The notes under the pieces are model-generated. The model worked only from the letters and a program-made list of their open reading frames with translations. It made no database searches and had not been told where the DNA came from. The position numbers were made by a program, and so were the translations under genes. Shown here in pieces: positions 19,231-29,024 of a DNA stretch of 64,000 nt (positions are counted from its first letter, which is position 1; each line of letters opens with the position of its first letter). The DNA comes from Methanosphaerula palustris E1-9c (GTDB lineage: Archaea > Halobacteriota > Methanomicrobia > Methanomicrobiales > Methanospirillaceae): the NCBI RefSeq assembly GCF_000021965.1, contig NC_011832.1, positions 2,335,242 to 2,399,241 on the forward strand. The letters are read 5' to 3'.

Positions 19231-20050
19231 GATATGGTCTAACCCCCTGTTAGTTGTTCGTAACGTCCTTTTCGCTATCGTAATAGCATATCTTCTTATT
19301 CAAATAATTTGCCTGTCCGAACGCTGGAAATAATATTTAAGCCTGAGCCAAATGCCAAGTGTTATCGACAGCAACACTGCGAGATGGACGGCCGGCAGGT
19401 GCTGTGGTGACCCTACAGTATGATCTCCCAAAACAGGTACCAGAGCGCGGATCATCCGCGAAGAGTGGGGTTATAATTTTCACACAGAGTTCACCTTCTT
19501 TTCTGGGACCCGCCACAGTCCCCTCAACCCGAGTAGAGAGACGGGGGCAATCGATGCGGGCGAGCGACGCTTGGTCCACGCCGAGGAGGCAGACCGTAAT
19601 GGACCAACCGCAGGGTGAGAGATGCCAGGAGTGGAGGGTATAGGGCAGACAGATCCTCGATAGGGAATAATATAAGAATATAAGGGGATGAGGCCGCGAT
19701 GTGAATGCGAACATGTCAAAAAACTGATAGAGTTATGGCCCAGCCCTGTGTAGAGGTCACACAGACTGAGGTTCATTCATTGTGACCGTATCGTTCGTGT
19801 TGTTTCAAACCAAGCACCGAGAGTTCCGATAAAGATCTGTCCCGATGTTCATGCCGGCGCTGATCTGGACGTCATTGTCCCGCCAGGCGCGAAGACAAAA
19901 GCGGGAAAGGTGAATTTATTGCCCTATTCATCGCAGATAATTCATTCCATCATCTACAAAACCAGCCCACCACCCGTTTTCCTGACCGTCATCCACTCGT
20001 TCTGGAGGTCAAGGCTGGCCAATCACCTGTGTGCAGGCCGGCGCTCTCGT
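19231..20050. other. 820-base intergenic region, no gene recognised
   Basis: The clpB end holds AT-rich promoter sequence. The middle (about 19375-19640) is G+C-rich with open frames on both strands but no recognisable product or ribosome-binding site. It contains a perfect 7-1-7 palindrome (CGCGGAT-C-ATCCGCG) at 19446-19460. The remaining part up to 20050 shows nothing supported. An unrecognised RNA or insertion-element debris is possible. Confidence 0.4.
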
Positions 20051-22207
20051 CTACGTCAGGATAGGTGTCGGAGTCGTATCCGTCGGAGACTGTGTTGGAG
20101 TCAGAGTCGTATCTGTCGGAGTAGGGGTAGTGGTCGTGGGCGATGCAATATAGTCCACAACAAACTCCATATAATCGAAGTTGAATGAAGCGGCGTTGTC
20201 CATATCAACCTTGATCAGGTTCCGACCGGCGTTCATGCTGACACCCGTCAGGGTGGCTGTCTGCCAGGTGATCCACGAGCCCGTCGCTGGAATTGTCAGA
20301 GTCCTGGGGGCGCCATTGACATAGACAATCACGGTCTTGGTCGAGCCGGGGTTCGCGACACAGAAGCCGATATCAAACGTACCCGCTTCGGTCGTGTCGA
20401 CCGAGTAGGTCAGGAACTCACCTGCGCGGATCCAGCCGACGTCATAGCCACTGGCCCCAGGGAGAGATTCGATATCGACCGAGTCTGTACGATATACCCC
20501 ACCCTCGTTTGGTGTCGTTGTGTCAGAGTAGCCTATGCCTTCGCCGCCCTGATCGTAGTCCTCAGCCTCAACTCTGCCAGGGACATTGTGTTGAGTGGGG
20601 TACGGCTGCTCCGTGGTTATCGTGGACGTACCGGTGACCGTCACGGTATTCTCTGCCGAGGAGATCACCCCGGTTGTTGAGTTCGATGCCTTAAGCTGGA
20701 CTGTGTAGGTGCCAGCTGTGGAGAACACATAGGTCAGGTTCATACCTGATCTTGTCTCAATTGGCGTTTTACCGAGTTGAATGGTCCAGTTGAGCAGGTC
20801 ACATTGATCGCTCGAGGTGAACTGGACTGCGAGCGGTGCCGCGCCCATCGTCTTGTTCAAGGTAAACGCGGCGACAGTTGAGGTGGGCGTCGGGGAAACA
20901 ATCGGGGCGTCGAGATAATTGAAGAGCCAGATGACATCCCCGAAGTCAACTCGCCCGTTGCCGTTGTAGTCGAACGCGGCGACCGGCTCGTTATCTGAGA
21001 TCCATTCCATCTGGTTGAAGTAGAGAGCGACATCCGCGAAGTTAAAAACCCCGTCGCCGTTTACGTCGTCGTACAGTCCGTCGCCGTCCGTGTCTGCCGG
21101 CAGAGCGGTCCCGCCAGGAACTATACACACGCCTGACAGCGGTGTTCCAACCCAGGCATACTTCAGGTCGCCATGTGTAAAATCTAAGTAACTGATGCGG
21201 GGGTTGCCGGCGCCGTCAAGAGCAAGAGAGGTGTACAACCCGACTTCCCCGGCCGAGTCCACCGTCTCAGTATGCCAGCCAGCGCTGTCATAGTACGCGT
21301 ACTTCAGGTCGTCATTCGTATCATCGAAATAACTGATCCGGGGGTTACCGTTACTGTCCAGCGCCAGGGAGGTATACCACCCAACCCACTCCGCTGAATC
21401 CACCGTTTCGGTGTGCCAGCCCGAGTCATTATGCCACGCATACTTCAGGTCGTTATTGGTATTATCAAAGTAACTGATCCGGGGGTTGCCGGCGCCGTCC
21501 AGCGCAAGGGATGTGCACTTCCCGACATACCCCTCTGAATCCACTGTTTCATTGTGCCAGCCCGAACCATCGTGCCACGCATACTTCAGGTCATCAGTCC
21601 CTTCGTATAAGTAACTGATCCGGGGGTTGCCGGCGCTGTCCAGCGCCAGAGAGGTGTACCACCCTACAGTTCCCTTTGAATCCACCGTTTCATTGTGCCA
21701 GCCAGAGTCATCGTGCCACGCATACTTCAGGTCGTTATTCGACAGATCGCTATAACTGATCCGGGGGTTGCCGGCGCTATCCAACGCCAGGGACGTATAT
21801 GCCCCGACATACCCCTCTGAATCCACCGTTTCGGTGTGCCAGCCAGAGTCATCGTGCCATGCATACTTCAGATCGTTATTCGACCAATCGCTGTAACTGA
21901 TCCGGGGGTTGCCGGCGCTGTCAAGAGCAAGGGATGTGTACCACCCGACCCGCCCCTCAGAATCCACCGTTTCATTGTGCCAGCCCAAACCGTCGTGCCA
22001 CGCATATTTCAGGTTGCCATCCGTATCATCGAAGTAACTGATCCGGGGGTTGCCGGCGCTATCCAACGCCAGGGATGTAAAAAACCCGACCTGCCCCGCC
22101 GAATCCACCGTTTCGTTCTGCCAGGTCTGGGCGGAAACGGGTCCGATGCCAAGCGATACCAACAGCAGTGCCGCTGAAAGAATTGACAAGAAAATATGCC
22201 TGTTCAC
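20051..22207 (-). CDS. Exported seven-repeat propeller-like protein with dockerin-like, PKD and carbohydrate-binding domains
   Basis: An exported protein of about 718 residues. A signal peptide (IFLSILSAALLLVSLGIG) ends at an AQTW-type cleavage site. Seven 47-residue repeats follow, built on SLALDSAGNPRISY and DLKYAWHD. Next come two DxDxDG-type calcium-binding loops (ADTDGDGLYDDVNGDG and DYNGNGRVDFGDV) resembling a dockerin, one PKD-like domain, a CBM6/35-like module (PGRVEAEDYDQGGEGIGYSD), and a Thr/Pro-rich tail. Seven repeats suggest a seven-bladed propeller. The start is uncertain: GTG at 22207 puts the signal peptide at the N-terminus, while an ATG at 22270 would add 21 unlikely residues. 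Surface polysaccharide binding is the likely role. Confidence 0.8.
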   Translation of the reverse strand: MNRHIFLSILSAALLLVSLGIGPVSAQTWQNETVDSAGQVGFFTSLALDSAGNPRISYFDDTDGNLKYAWHDGLGWHNETVDSEGRVGWYTSLALDSAGNPRISYSDWSNNDLKYAWHDDSGWHTETVDSEGYVGAYTSLALDSAGNPRISYSDLSNNDLKYAWHDDSGWHNETVDSKGTVGWYTSLALDSAGNPRISYLYEGTDDLKYAWHDGSGWHNETVDSEGYVGKCTSLALDGAGNPRISYFDNTNNDLKYAWHNDSGWHTETVDSAEWVGWYTSLALDSNGNPRISYFDDTNDDLKYAYYDSAGWHTETVDSAGEVGLYTSLALDGAGNPRISYLDFTHGDLKYAWVGTPLSGVCIVPGGTALPADTDGDGLYDDVNGDGVFNFADVALYFNQMEWISDNEPVAAFDYNGNGRVDFGDVIWLFNYLDAPIVSPTPTSTVAAFTLNKTMGAAPLAVQFTSSDQCDLLNWTIQLGKTPIETRSGMNLTYVFSTAGTYTVQLKASNSTTGVISSAENTVTVTGTSTITTEQPYPTQHNVPGRVEAEDYDQGGEGIGYSDTTTPNEGGVYRTDSVDIESLPGASGYDVGWIRAGEFLTYSVDTTEAGTFDIGFCVANPGSTKTVIVYVNGAPRTLTIPATGSWITWQTATLTGVSMNAGRNLIKVDMDNAASFNFDYMEFVVDYIASPTTTTPTPTDTTLTPTQSPTDTTPTPILT
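21145..22075 (-). repeat. Seven tandem 141-base repeats
   Basis: Units of 47 codons recur with the anchor SLALD-[S/G]-[A/N]-GNPRISY and end at TVDS-x-G-x-VG-x-x-T. Six are full length and the seventh is cut after KYAWVG. Spacing is constant, with no insertions between units. Confidence 0.9.
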
Positions 22208-22305
22208 TGTCACAATAACCTTGGGTGAAAATATGGGAGGCCAACATGATAAGAAGGATGGTCGTCGCATCGGCTACTCATGCCGGGGCTTCGACCAAAA
22301 AGAGT

Positions 22306-23982
22306 TCACTTCCGTCCGGCAACCATGACGAGAATGCCCAGCGCACCAAGCGCGGCGGTGAAATCGAGCGACGTCTTTCGCGCCGGGATTGACGATAAAG
22401 ACGGTTTTGAGGCAGAGGTCTGGTTCCCCTGCCCCTTCAGCCACTGAAGGGCGTATGTGAGCTGGACATCCTCCCCCGCCATCGACCGGGCCACAGTATC
22501 CTCGTTGATTGGCACCCTGATTCCTGGCGAGACTCCCCCCGTCAGCCCGGCGTTGCTGTCGTCCTGGATCGTACCATTCAGGTCGAGAGAAGCACCGTCA
22601 GGGAAGTAGAGTGACAGGCCCAGCGGTAAAGACGCCTGTACATTGTTCATCCCAAACGCCCCGTTCGTCCCATAGAACGAGATGACCTCACCCCGTCCGG
22701 TCCGATTCAGGATCATGGGAACCCCCTCTCCCGAACTGATGGTATCCGGACTCACAAGGACCGCGACCGGCCCGCTGTAGCCGTCTGCTCTCGGTATCGA
22801 CCACGCCTCCGAGAGGGTGGTAAACCTACCATTGCCGGGGTCGTACTTCGTCGCATACTCGTAGAATGCTGGCTTTTTGACGAACCAACTGGCAAAACAG
22901 GCAGCGAGACTATCATCGCCACCACTGTTGAACCTGAGGTCGAACACGATACCCGGAGTGTTGTTCGCGATCGCATTCTGCATGGCCGCCTTGAACGGCT
23001 GGTAGACATCGTACTCCTCATTGTAGACCGCGATGTAGGTATAATTACCGGGCAGCGTGCGGACCGTTACGGTCTCGTTGCTGATCTGGGGGAGGATATC
23101 CTCCCAGGATCGATCCACACCATAATCGTTGACCGGAATCCCGAGGAACCAGGACGTCTGCTTCAGGTTTGCATACCCGTCGTCATACGCGGTCAGCGTG
23201 ACAGTACGGGGGAGAGACGCCGTGCTGTTACTGATCGTGATCGTAGCTGTCGACCCGATCGGTCCCCGGGTCAGAAGCCGTTGTTGGTGGAGCCGAATCC
23301 CCTCGGCCGTCGAGGGTTTCTTGACCGCCCAGATGTACGACGTCGTGTTGATAGCATCCAAAATCTCCCTTCCGTTCCATGCGGTGACAACATCGCCGAA
23401 CCGGATCCCTGCCTGCTCGGCCTGGCTCCTATTCGCAACGAAACTCACGATCACGGTCCCGGAATCGAGCCGGGTGACTGCGACCCCGTAATCACCGCCA
23501 ATGTCTGCGTACTTCGCCCCGAAATCGCCTTCAGCCGGGAGGAGCGACACATGCCCGTCCGGGATGGCATAGATGTACCCCCGCAGGGCCCGGAAGTACG
23601 CGGCTTTGTCCTGATCCTTCTCTGCCGCAGCGACAGCTGGCGCATAGGTCTGGTAGAGGGCATCCCAGTCCACCGCCTTCAAGCCGGAGAAGGCGTACCG
23701 CTCCTCCATGAGGGAATTGGCGGCGCTAAAGGCCTCACTCCATGACATATTGGTCAGGTTCGCCGGATAGGTCAGGTTCGCCATGATGGGTGCAAATATC
23801 TGGAACTGATCTTCGTTGTACGCAGTCTCATTGTTCCATTCGAACGGGGCGGAGGAGATGTTCCAGATCGTCCCATTGTCCGCGTATACGATCGATCCTG
23901 TGGGCTGGGGAGCAGGTATCACCTCTGCCAAAGCAGGGACGGCAAGGAGAAGCAGGGCGATAAGCAGTGGGCCATATTTCAT
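22306..23982 (-). CDS. Exported S41-family peptidase-like protein
   Basis: A 558-residue protein with a signal peptide (LLIALLLLAVPALA), a PDZ-like region near residues 160-240 and an S41 (C-terminal processing/tricorn-type) peptidase domain. The latter has FDLRFNSGGDDSLAACFASW near residue 350 and LVSPDTISSGEG near residues 410-420, which holds the expected serine. The usual FGKGxVQ segment that supplies the catalytic lysine reads FGMNNVQ here, so a Ser-Lys dyad is not evident. The protein may be inactive or use another base. A C-terminal hydrophobic stretch (FTAALGALGILVMVAG) followed by RK looks like a membrane or archaeosortase-type anchor. It precedes the propeller-like protein on the same strand. 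Confidence 0.82.
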   Translation of the reverse strand: MKYGPLLIALLLLAVPALAEVIPAPQPTGSIVYADNGTIWNISSAPFEWNNETAYNEDQFQIFAPIMANLTYPANLTNMSWSEAFSAANSLMEERYAFSGLKAVDWDALYQTYAPAVAAAEKDQDKAAYFRALRGYIYAIPDGHVSLLPAEGDFGAKYADIGGDYGVAVTRLDSGTVIVSFVANRSQAEQAGIRFGDVVTAWNGREILDAINTTSYIWAVKKPSTAEGIRLHQQRLLTRGPIGSTATITISNSTASLPRTVTLTAYDDGYANLKQTSWFLGIPVNDYGVDRSWEDILPQISNETVTVRTLPGNYTYIAVYNEEYDVYQPFKAAMQNAIANNTPGIVFDLRFNSGGDDSLAACFASWFVKKPAFYEYATKYDPGNGRFTTLSEAWSIPRADGYSGPVAVLVSPDTISSGEGVPMILNRTGRGEVISFYGTNGAFGMNNVQASLPLGLSLYFPDGASLDLNGTIQDDSNAGLTGGVSPGIRVPINEDTVARSMAGEDVQLTYALQWLKGQGNQTSASKPSLSSIPARKTSLDFTAALGALGILVMVAGRK

Positions 23983-24006
23983 TATACACCATCTCTACGA
24001 CGACAT

Positions 24007-24841
24007 TTAAACTTTTTTTCCGATTCTCCGGGCCGACACCCCACCACAGGGCTCAATCCCCGCCGTAGGATCGGACATGCCCCCAGCCACGGGGAGATCA
24101 TTATAATTTTCATCTTTATAATCACGGTAGCCGACCGCCTTCCTGGTGAAGAGACGGCGGTCCTCACCGACAGGGCAGACGGCGATGCATTGACCACAGG
24201 GGGAGATATGCCGGGCTGCGAGGGCGACGGACTGCTCAGCGCAGACCCGCTTATCGGTCAGCGAACCGGGATAGTCACCAGCTTTGAGTACCCCGGCCGG
24301 GCAGAATTTGACACATCGCACGCAATGGGTACAGAGATCCGTCTCGATCACCGGGTCTGACGGGAGCTCAGCGGAAGTGAAGATCGATGCGAAACGGACC
24401 CGGGGGCCGTACGCCGGAGTCAGAAGGGCATTGTTCACGCCGAACGTTCCGAGTCCAGCGAGGTACGCTGCATGTCGGTGGGAGAAGAATGCGACCGGCC
24501 GCTCGAGCAGGACCCGGACCGAGCCGTAGCCGTCCCGGAGCACCGACACCGGTGCGTGGCCCATCACATTCAGGCAGGATGCGAGGTGATATGCATTCGC
24601 ATCGAGCAGTTCATTGACCGTCCGGTAGAGTTCGTGGTACCAGATCGACGGTGTGGTTTCAACCGCCGGCAGGAAGACCGGCATCCCGATCACGATCACG
24701 GTTCTCATCCCTGGGACGATCGACGCCGGCCGGACCGGCACCGGGCACCCAAGGCTCAAACCGTGGCTCGTCCCAGCTGTCGATCGGCGCAAACCCGACG
24801 AGCGGAACCTTGAGACGCCGGTAGTCTTCCTCGATTGCCAA
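24007..24841 (-). pseudogene. QueG-like 4Fe-4S ferredoxin protein, frameshifted
   Basis: The long open frame carries the C-terminal two thirds of an epoxyqueuosine-reductase-like iron-sulfur protein. It has TVIVIGMPV, GLGTFGVNNALLTPAYGPRV, and two cluster motifs, CTHCVRCVKFCPAG and CGQCIAVCPVG. The matching N-terminal part lies in another frame: EEDYRRLKVPLVGFAPIDSW, continuing to RFEPWVP. The two join near 24740-24755, where one extra base shifts EPWVP into VRPASIVPGM. Further upstream the N-terminal frame meets a TGA soon after, so even the start is unclear. Either the gene is broken or the sequence has an error. The function of this methanogen family is not established; tRNA modification should not be assumed. 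Confidence 0.75.
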
Positions 24842-25048
24842 TTCGGAGTGCTGCGTTCATGCCCTGATATGAGCAACCGGGCGGTATGAAAGATGGAGGT
24901 TCCAGAACGAGAGATCAGCATAGTTGTTATTCATACAAAAATGAATTGAGTCGTATATCCACGGACCTTCAGCATAGAAGAGATTCGATCCTTCACAAAT
25001 TCCCAGTCGGCAGGGATATCCAGGCATTGTGAGACCACCGGTGTGATC

Positions 25049-25417
25049 TCACGTCTTCAATGCCAGTTCTATCGCCACCCGGAGATCGATGTCCTCAAAT
25101 GGTTTTATGATGAAACCGTCCGGTTTCGATTCCTTTGCCCGTTCGAGCGTCGGACCTTCAGAATGTGAGGTGATATAGATGATCGGAATGGTGAACTCTT
25201 TCTTGATCATCAGCGCAGTATCGATCCCATCGACATCGCCCCGGATATTGATATCCATGAGGACAAGGTCCGGTTTATGGTCTTTTACCAGGTCTATCGC
25301 TTCCACACTGGTCGACGCCCGGCCACAGACCTGGTATCCAAGTTTTTTCAGACGCCAGTCGATAACCCTGGCGATGATATCATCATCCTCGACGATAAGT
25401 ATGCATCTGTTTGACAT
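25049..25417 (-). CDS. Single-domain response regulator
   Basis: A 122-residue receiver domain with no output domain. The acidic pocket is EDDD (residues 10-13), the phosphoacceptor is the aspartate in LVLMDINIRG (near residue 54), and the switch Thr/Ser and conserved lysine are in YITSHSEG and FIIKPFE. It lies 58 bases downstream of a 1069-residue hybrid-less sensor kinase on the same strand, which is its probable phosphodonor. Confidence 0.93.
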   Translation of the reverse strand: MSNRCILIVEDDDIIARVIDWRLKKLGYQVCGRASTSVEAIDLVKDHKPDLVLMDINIRGDVDGIDTALMIKKEFTIPIIYITSHSEGPTLERAKESKPDGFIIKPFEDIDLRVAIELALKT

Positions 25418-25475
25418 CTCTCACTCCTGATTAATCAAAATGGTTCCCAATGCTATCAATATATCCTTAAACCAA

Positions 25476-28400
25476 TTAAAATTCGGTGATAAACCTGAAT
25501 GTCCCCCGTGAAATATACATCTCAAACCTTGCTCCCTTCCCCGGAATACCATTTTCATGGAACTCAATCTTTGTTATGCCAAGGATCTCCCGGCTGAGGA
25601 ACAGTCCCATCCCGGTATTTTTACCAACACCACGTTCGAAGATATAGTCCTTCATATCAACAGGTATACCGACACCGTCATCTTCGCAGATGAGTGAGAA
25701 ACCATCATCAGAATTTACCTGGTAGAACTGTATCGTGGTGATGTTCTCACCATACCGGATCGCATTGTCCACAAGATTGTAGAACACCTTCTCCAATAGC
25801 GGGTCCGCATAGATCTCAACATGTTCAAGGTCTATGACGAATCGGAGGCCTGATCCTTCGAAGTTTACCAGTATACCCTGCAGCACCTCCCCGACATCCT
25901 GCCATATCGGCAGGTTGACACCGACTTCCTGGTATTCCTTGGTGAATGCAATCTGCCGCTGGATTGTTTTTGAAAGATTTTTAATATCTTGTAGTAACAG
26001 GGTGCGTTCATCTTCAGAATCGGTCGCATTTGCCATATCCACACACCCGAGTAAGCCAGTAACGGTATTGAGGATGTCATGCCTGGTGATGTTATTCATC
26101 AGGTTCAATTTTTTATTGGCAAGCTCGATCGCATCTTCAGCCCGTCTCCGTTCTGAAACATCCCGTAATACCCCATAACTTCCAATGGGTTCTCCAAATG
26201 TGTTGAGTTGCAGAAAACTCTTCTCTTCAAACCAGTGGATATTCTCCCATTTGTCAAGCAACCGGAAGGTGGAGAAGAACCGGGCATTTTTATTCAACTC
26301 GATATGAAATTTTTCTGCGATAAGGAGTCGCTCTTCCGGATGAATCAAATTGAAGAGAGGGTGACTAATGATATCCTCCTCAAGGTATCCGTACTGGTTG
26401 ACCTGGGGAGAGATATACGTGACATTCCCATCCAGATCAGCGGAAAAGAGAAGGTCAGGAGTATTCTCTATAAGGGCACGGTACTTTTCCTCGCTCTCCA
26501 TCAGTGCGTCCTCAACCTTCTTTCGTTCGGTGATATCCGCAAATGTACCCAGCCAGCCGGTCAACTGGTTCGTGTGATCGATGAGAGGAACTATCTGCCA
26601 GATTAACCAGTATTTTGATCCATCGGGGTGGATATAGTGGATCTCAGATTTCAAAATCCGCATTTCCTGACACGCTGTGTCGATAGTGGGGAGCAGAGGA
26701 CTACAATCCTCAGACTGAAAGATATCTGCCCAGTATCTCCCATTAACCTGGTCAAGGGGGATTCCGGTGATCTTTGAAAACATGTCATTGACAAAGATGA
26801 TGTTTCCAAGCGCATCCAACTGACACACCCCAACCGGTGAAGCCTGCAGAATCCCTGTGATCAGATCCGTGCTCTGGCGGAGTTCCTCCTCTATCTGTTT
26901 CCTTGCAGTGTTGTCTATGAACGTTTCCAGCAGGCAGTTTCTACCCTTCAGCATGATGGGAACGACGGATTTGATGATAGAGAGAACGCGGCCATCCCCG
27001 GTACGAAGTGTCCGTTCGACGTTGTCCAGATAATTCCCCTGATCCGTTATCAGACATCTCCCCTCCTCATCCGGGCAGAAACTCTCATGACACGAGGAAT
27101 TGACGAGTTCTTCCCTTGTCATTTTAATTATATTGAGTGCAGCCGGGTTAGCATCGATGATGATATGAGTATCTGCATCAATGACAATAATTCCCACCTG
27201 AATAGACCAGAGGAGCGTCTTAAGGTATTTCTGGCTTTCAGAAAGTGCATCCTCAAGCGCTATCCGATCGGTAATATCGAAAGCACTTCCCCGGAACCCT
27301 TGCAAGGTACCATTCAGGATTATCGGTGCAATGGAGATGATGGCTTTGATCCGGGTACCATCTTTTTTAACCAAAGAATATACTTTGCCAGATGATTTTT
27401 GGGTATTTGAACCGGATTTAAGGTTTTCTAGCAACTCATCTTGTTCGTCAGGTAGGATAAAAGTTCCACTCCTGGTCAGTGGACCAATATCTTCGGGGGT
27501 CATGCCGGTGAGCTCCATCCCGAACTTGTTGAGATAGGTCAGGTTACCAGATATGTCCAGTTCAAAGATAATTTGAGGGATCAAATCGGTGAACTGACGG
27601 AATCGTGTTTCACTCACCAGCAACCGTTGCTGGGTTGTGTAGATAGTCTCCAGCATCTGGTTTATCCCACCGGCGAGATGAAAAAATTCATCATCATCAC
27701 TGAGCTCTACCCGTTTTGAGGCATCGGTCCCCCTACTGATCGTCTGGACCTGCTGGTTCAGGGTACTGAGCCGGGAGAGTACCAACTGGTCGATGATGAG
27801 GATAATGGCCACCCCAAAGGCAAGACAGATCGCCAGAATAATCAGGATATATTCGATGGTAGTGGAAATCCCCTGCTGATAAATATCACGGGGTTGGGTG
27901 ATCTGGAGAACAAGAGCATCGTTGCCGTAAATATCCTTGATCAGGGCGTATCCCGAAACATTAGTCCGACCTGACGTAAGAATCACCGGGGTATCATCGG
28001 TACCACGGGCCTCCAGCTCAGACAGGAGGGTAGGGGGAAGGGTAGGGTCCTTCACCCTGACGAACTGGAGCGATGGTTGAGTGAGACTGGCAAGATATGA
28101 CACTTCAGCAGGGTCAAGATATCGTCCCATGATCACCACACCACTTGGGATACCTGAAAAATCCGTGTGAACGATCGGGCGCGATGCAACAATCATCGGG
28201 TTCTCTCCAAGCATCAGCACCCCGGCCGTCACACCATGGGGATCCGACATATTCAGGAGCGGACTCTGTAATGTAATCTGCTGTTTAAAAGATTCCGAGA
28301 CCGGAACCATCGTATTGTTCCTGGAATCATAGGACCCAGCATAGACAATACCCCCCTGGCTGTCGGTGATGACGATGAGGTTTAATTGGAGGTTTTCATA

Positions 28401-28685
28401 GATGGTCGACTCGGGCATCAGGTTTTTTTTAAGATACTCAGGTTTGTTCCCGTTGACGAAGGCATAGGTATCATCCCAGGGGGCCCAGTCACTGACAATG
28501 GAGGAGAGCGTGGTCATTTCATCGTTGACCCTGCTAACCGCCTGATGGATGTCCTGGGCCACATACTCCTGTTCGAGGGCGCTGTAACTGGAAAAAGAGA
28601 TCACAGTTATAAAACTGCTGATCACCACAACCACCAACACGAGCAATACAATCAGTATGAGATTTGTCTTCATCTGGAGTTTCAT
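25476..28685 (-). CDS. Large multi-PAS transmembrane histidine kinase
   Basis: A 1069-residue sensor. A transmembrane helix near residues 10-32 and another near 275-300 flank an extracellular sensor domain of about 240 residues resembling CHASE4 / single-Cache. A HAMP linker follows, then four or five PAS/PAC units, each ending in DITDR or DITERK-type PAC motifs. The phosphoacceptor helix contains NNITRHDILNTVTG, a methanogen-type RHDxxN box, and the HATPase domain has KVFYNLVDNAIRYG, CEDDGVGIP and GMGLFLSREILG. The nearby receiver at 25049 is its likely partner. The ligand is unknown. Confidence 0.92.
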   Translation of the reverse strand: MKLQMKTNLILIVLLVLVVVVISSFITVISFSSYSALEQEYVAQDIHQAVSRVNDEMTTLSSIVSDWAPWDDTYAFVNGNKPEYLKKNLMPESTIYENLQLNLIVITDSQGGIVYAGSYDSRNNTMVPVSESFKQQITLQSPLLNMSDPHGVTAGVLMLGENPMIVASRPIVHTDFSGIPSGVVIMGRYLDPAEVSYLASLTQPSLQFVRVKDPTLPPTLLSELEARGTDDTPVILTSGRTNVSGYALIKDIYGNDALVLQITQPRDIYQQGISTTIEYILIILAICLAFGVAIILIIDQLVLSRLSTLNQQVQTISRGTDASKRVELSDDDEFFHLAGGINQMLETIYTTQQRLLVSETRFRQFTDLIPQIIFELDISGNLTYLNKFGMELTGMTPEDIGPLTRSGTFILPDEQDELLENLKSGSNTQKSSGKVYSLVKKDGTRIKAIISIAPIILNGTLQGFRGSAFDITDRIALEDALSESQKYLKTLLWSIQVGIIVIDADTHIIIDANPAALNIIKMTREELVNSSCHESFCPDEEGRCLITDQGNYLDNVERTLRTGDGRVLSIIKSVVPIMLKGRNCLLETFIDNTARKQIEEELRQSTDLITGILQASPVGVCQLDALGNIIFVNDMFSKITGIPLDQVNGRYWADIFQSEDCSPLLPTIDTACQEMRILKSEIHYIHPDGSKYWLIWQIVPLIDHTNQLTGWLGTFADITERKKVEDALMESEEKYRALIENTPDLLFSADLDGNVTYISPQVNQYGYLEEDIISHPLFNLIHPEERLLIAEKFHIELNKNARFFSTFRLLDKWENIHWFEEKSFLQLNTFGEPIGSYGVLRDVSERRRAEDAIELANKKLNLMNNITRHDILNTVTGLLGCVDMANATDSEDERTLLLQDIKNLSKTIQRQIAFTKEYQEVGVNLPIWQDVGEVLQGILVNFEGSGLRFVIDLEHVEIYADPLLEKVFYNLVDNAIRYGENITTIQFYQVNSDDGFSLICEDDGVGIPVDMKDYIFERGVGKNTGMGLFLSREILGITKIEFHENGIPGKGARFEMYISRGTFRFITEF

Positions 28686-29024
28686 AGATATCGAGTGGTA
28701 CGTTACCGGTCAACCGTTGATCAGATATAAACGATGCCTGGGAGAACTACATCACAAATCGGGTCATTATGAACCGGGTATCTTTACCAAATTCATCACA
28801 TCTCCAGCTGTACAAACCTCAACGTGCCAGGAATGGTTGGTTAAAAATTATCATTTGATAGGGAAAGATTTTTTGTAACACATCGAAAAGAACATCCATT
28901 CAGGTACTCTGATCCTATCGAAATAACGACAGGATTAAAAAAAAATTATCAGACCATAGAGATCATAAGTCATCGACATCCCCTTGATGGAACCGGATGT
29001 CATGGAACTGAGACCTGCCGGGAT
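28686..29024. other. Intergenic region between kinase genes
   Basis: About 340 bases with no protein-like frame. It holds the upstream region of the large kinase and, at about 28936-28944, an A9 run that reads as a T run on the minus strand after the broken receiver-PAS gene; this could be its terminator. Confidence 0.45.

Noticed and set aside
19337-19714. Overlapping frames of about 94-125 codons on both strands upstream of clpB
   Set aside because: None has a plausible start signal or recognisable product, and frames on opposite strands cannot all be genes.
20051-22075. The regular repeats near 20-22 kb and 9-10 kb as CRISPR arrays
   Set aside because: The units are 141 and 303 bases, in frame and translated into protein domains, without spacer-repeat structure. 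No cas gene is present in the window.
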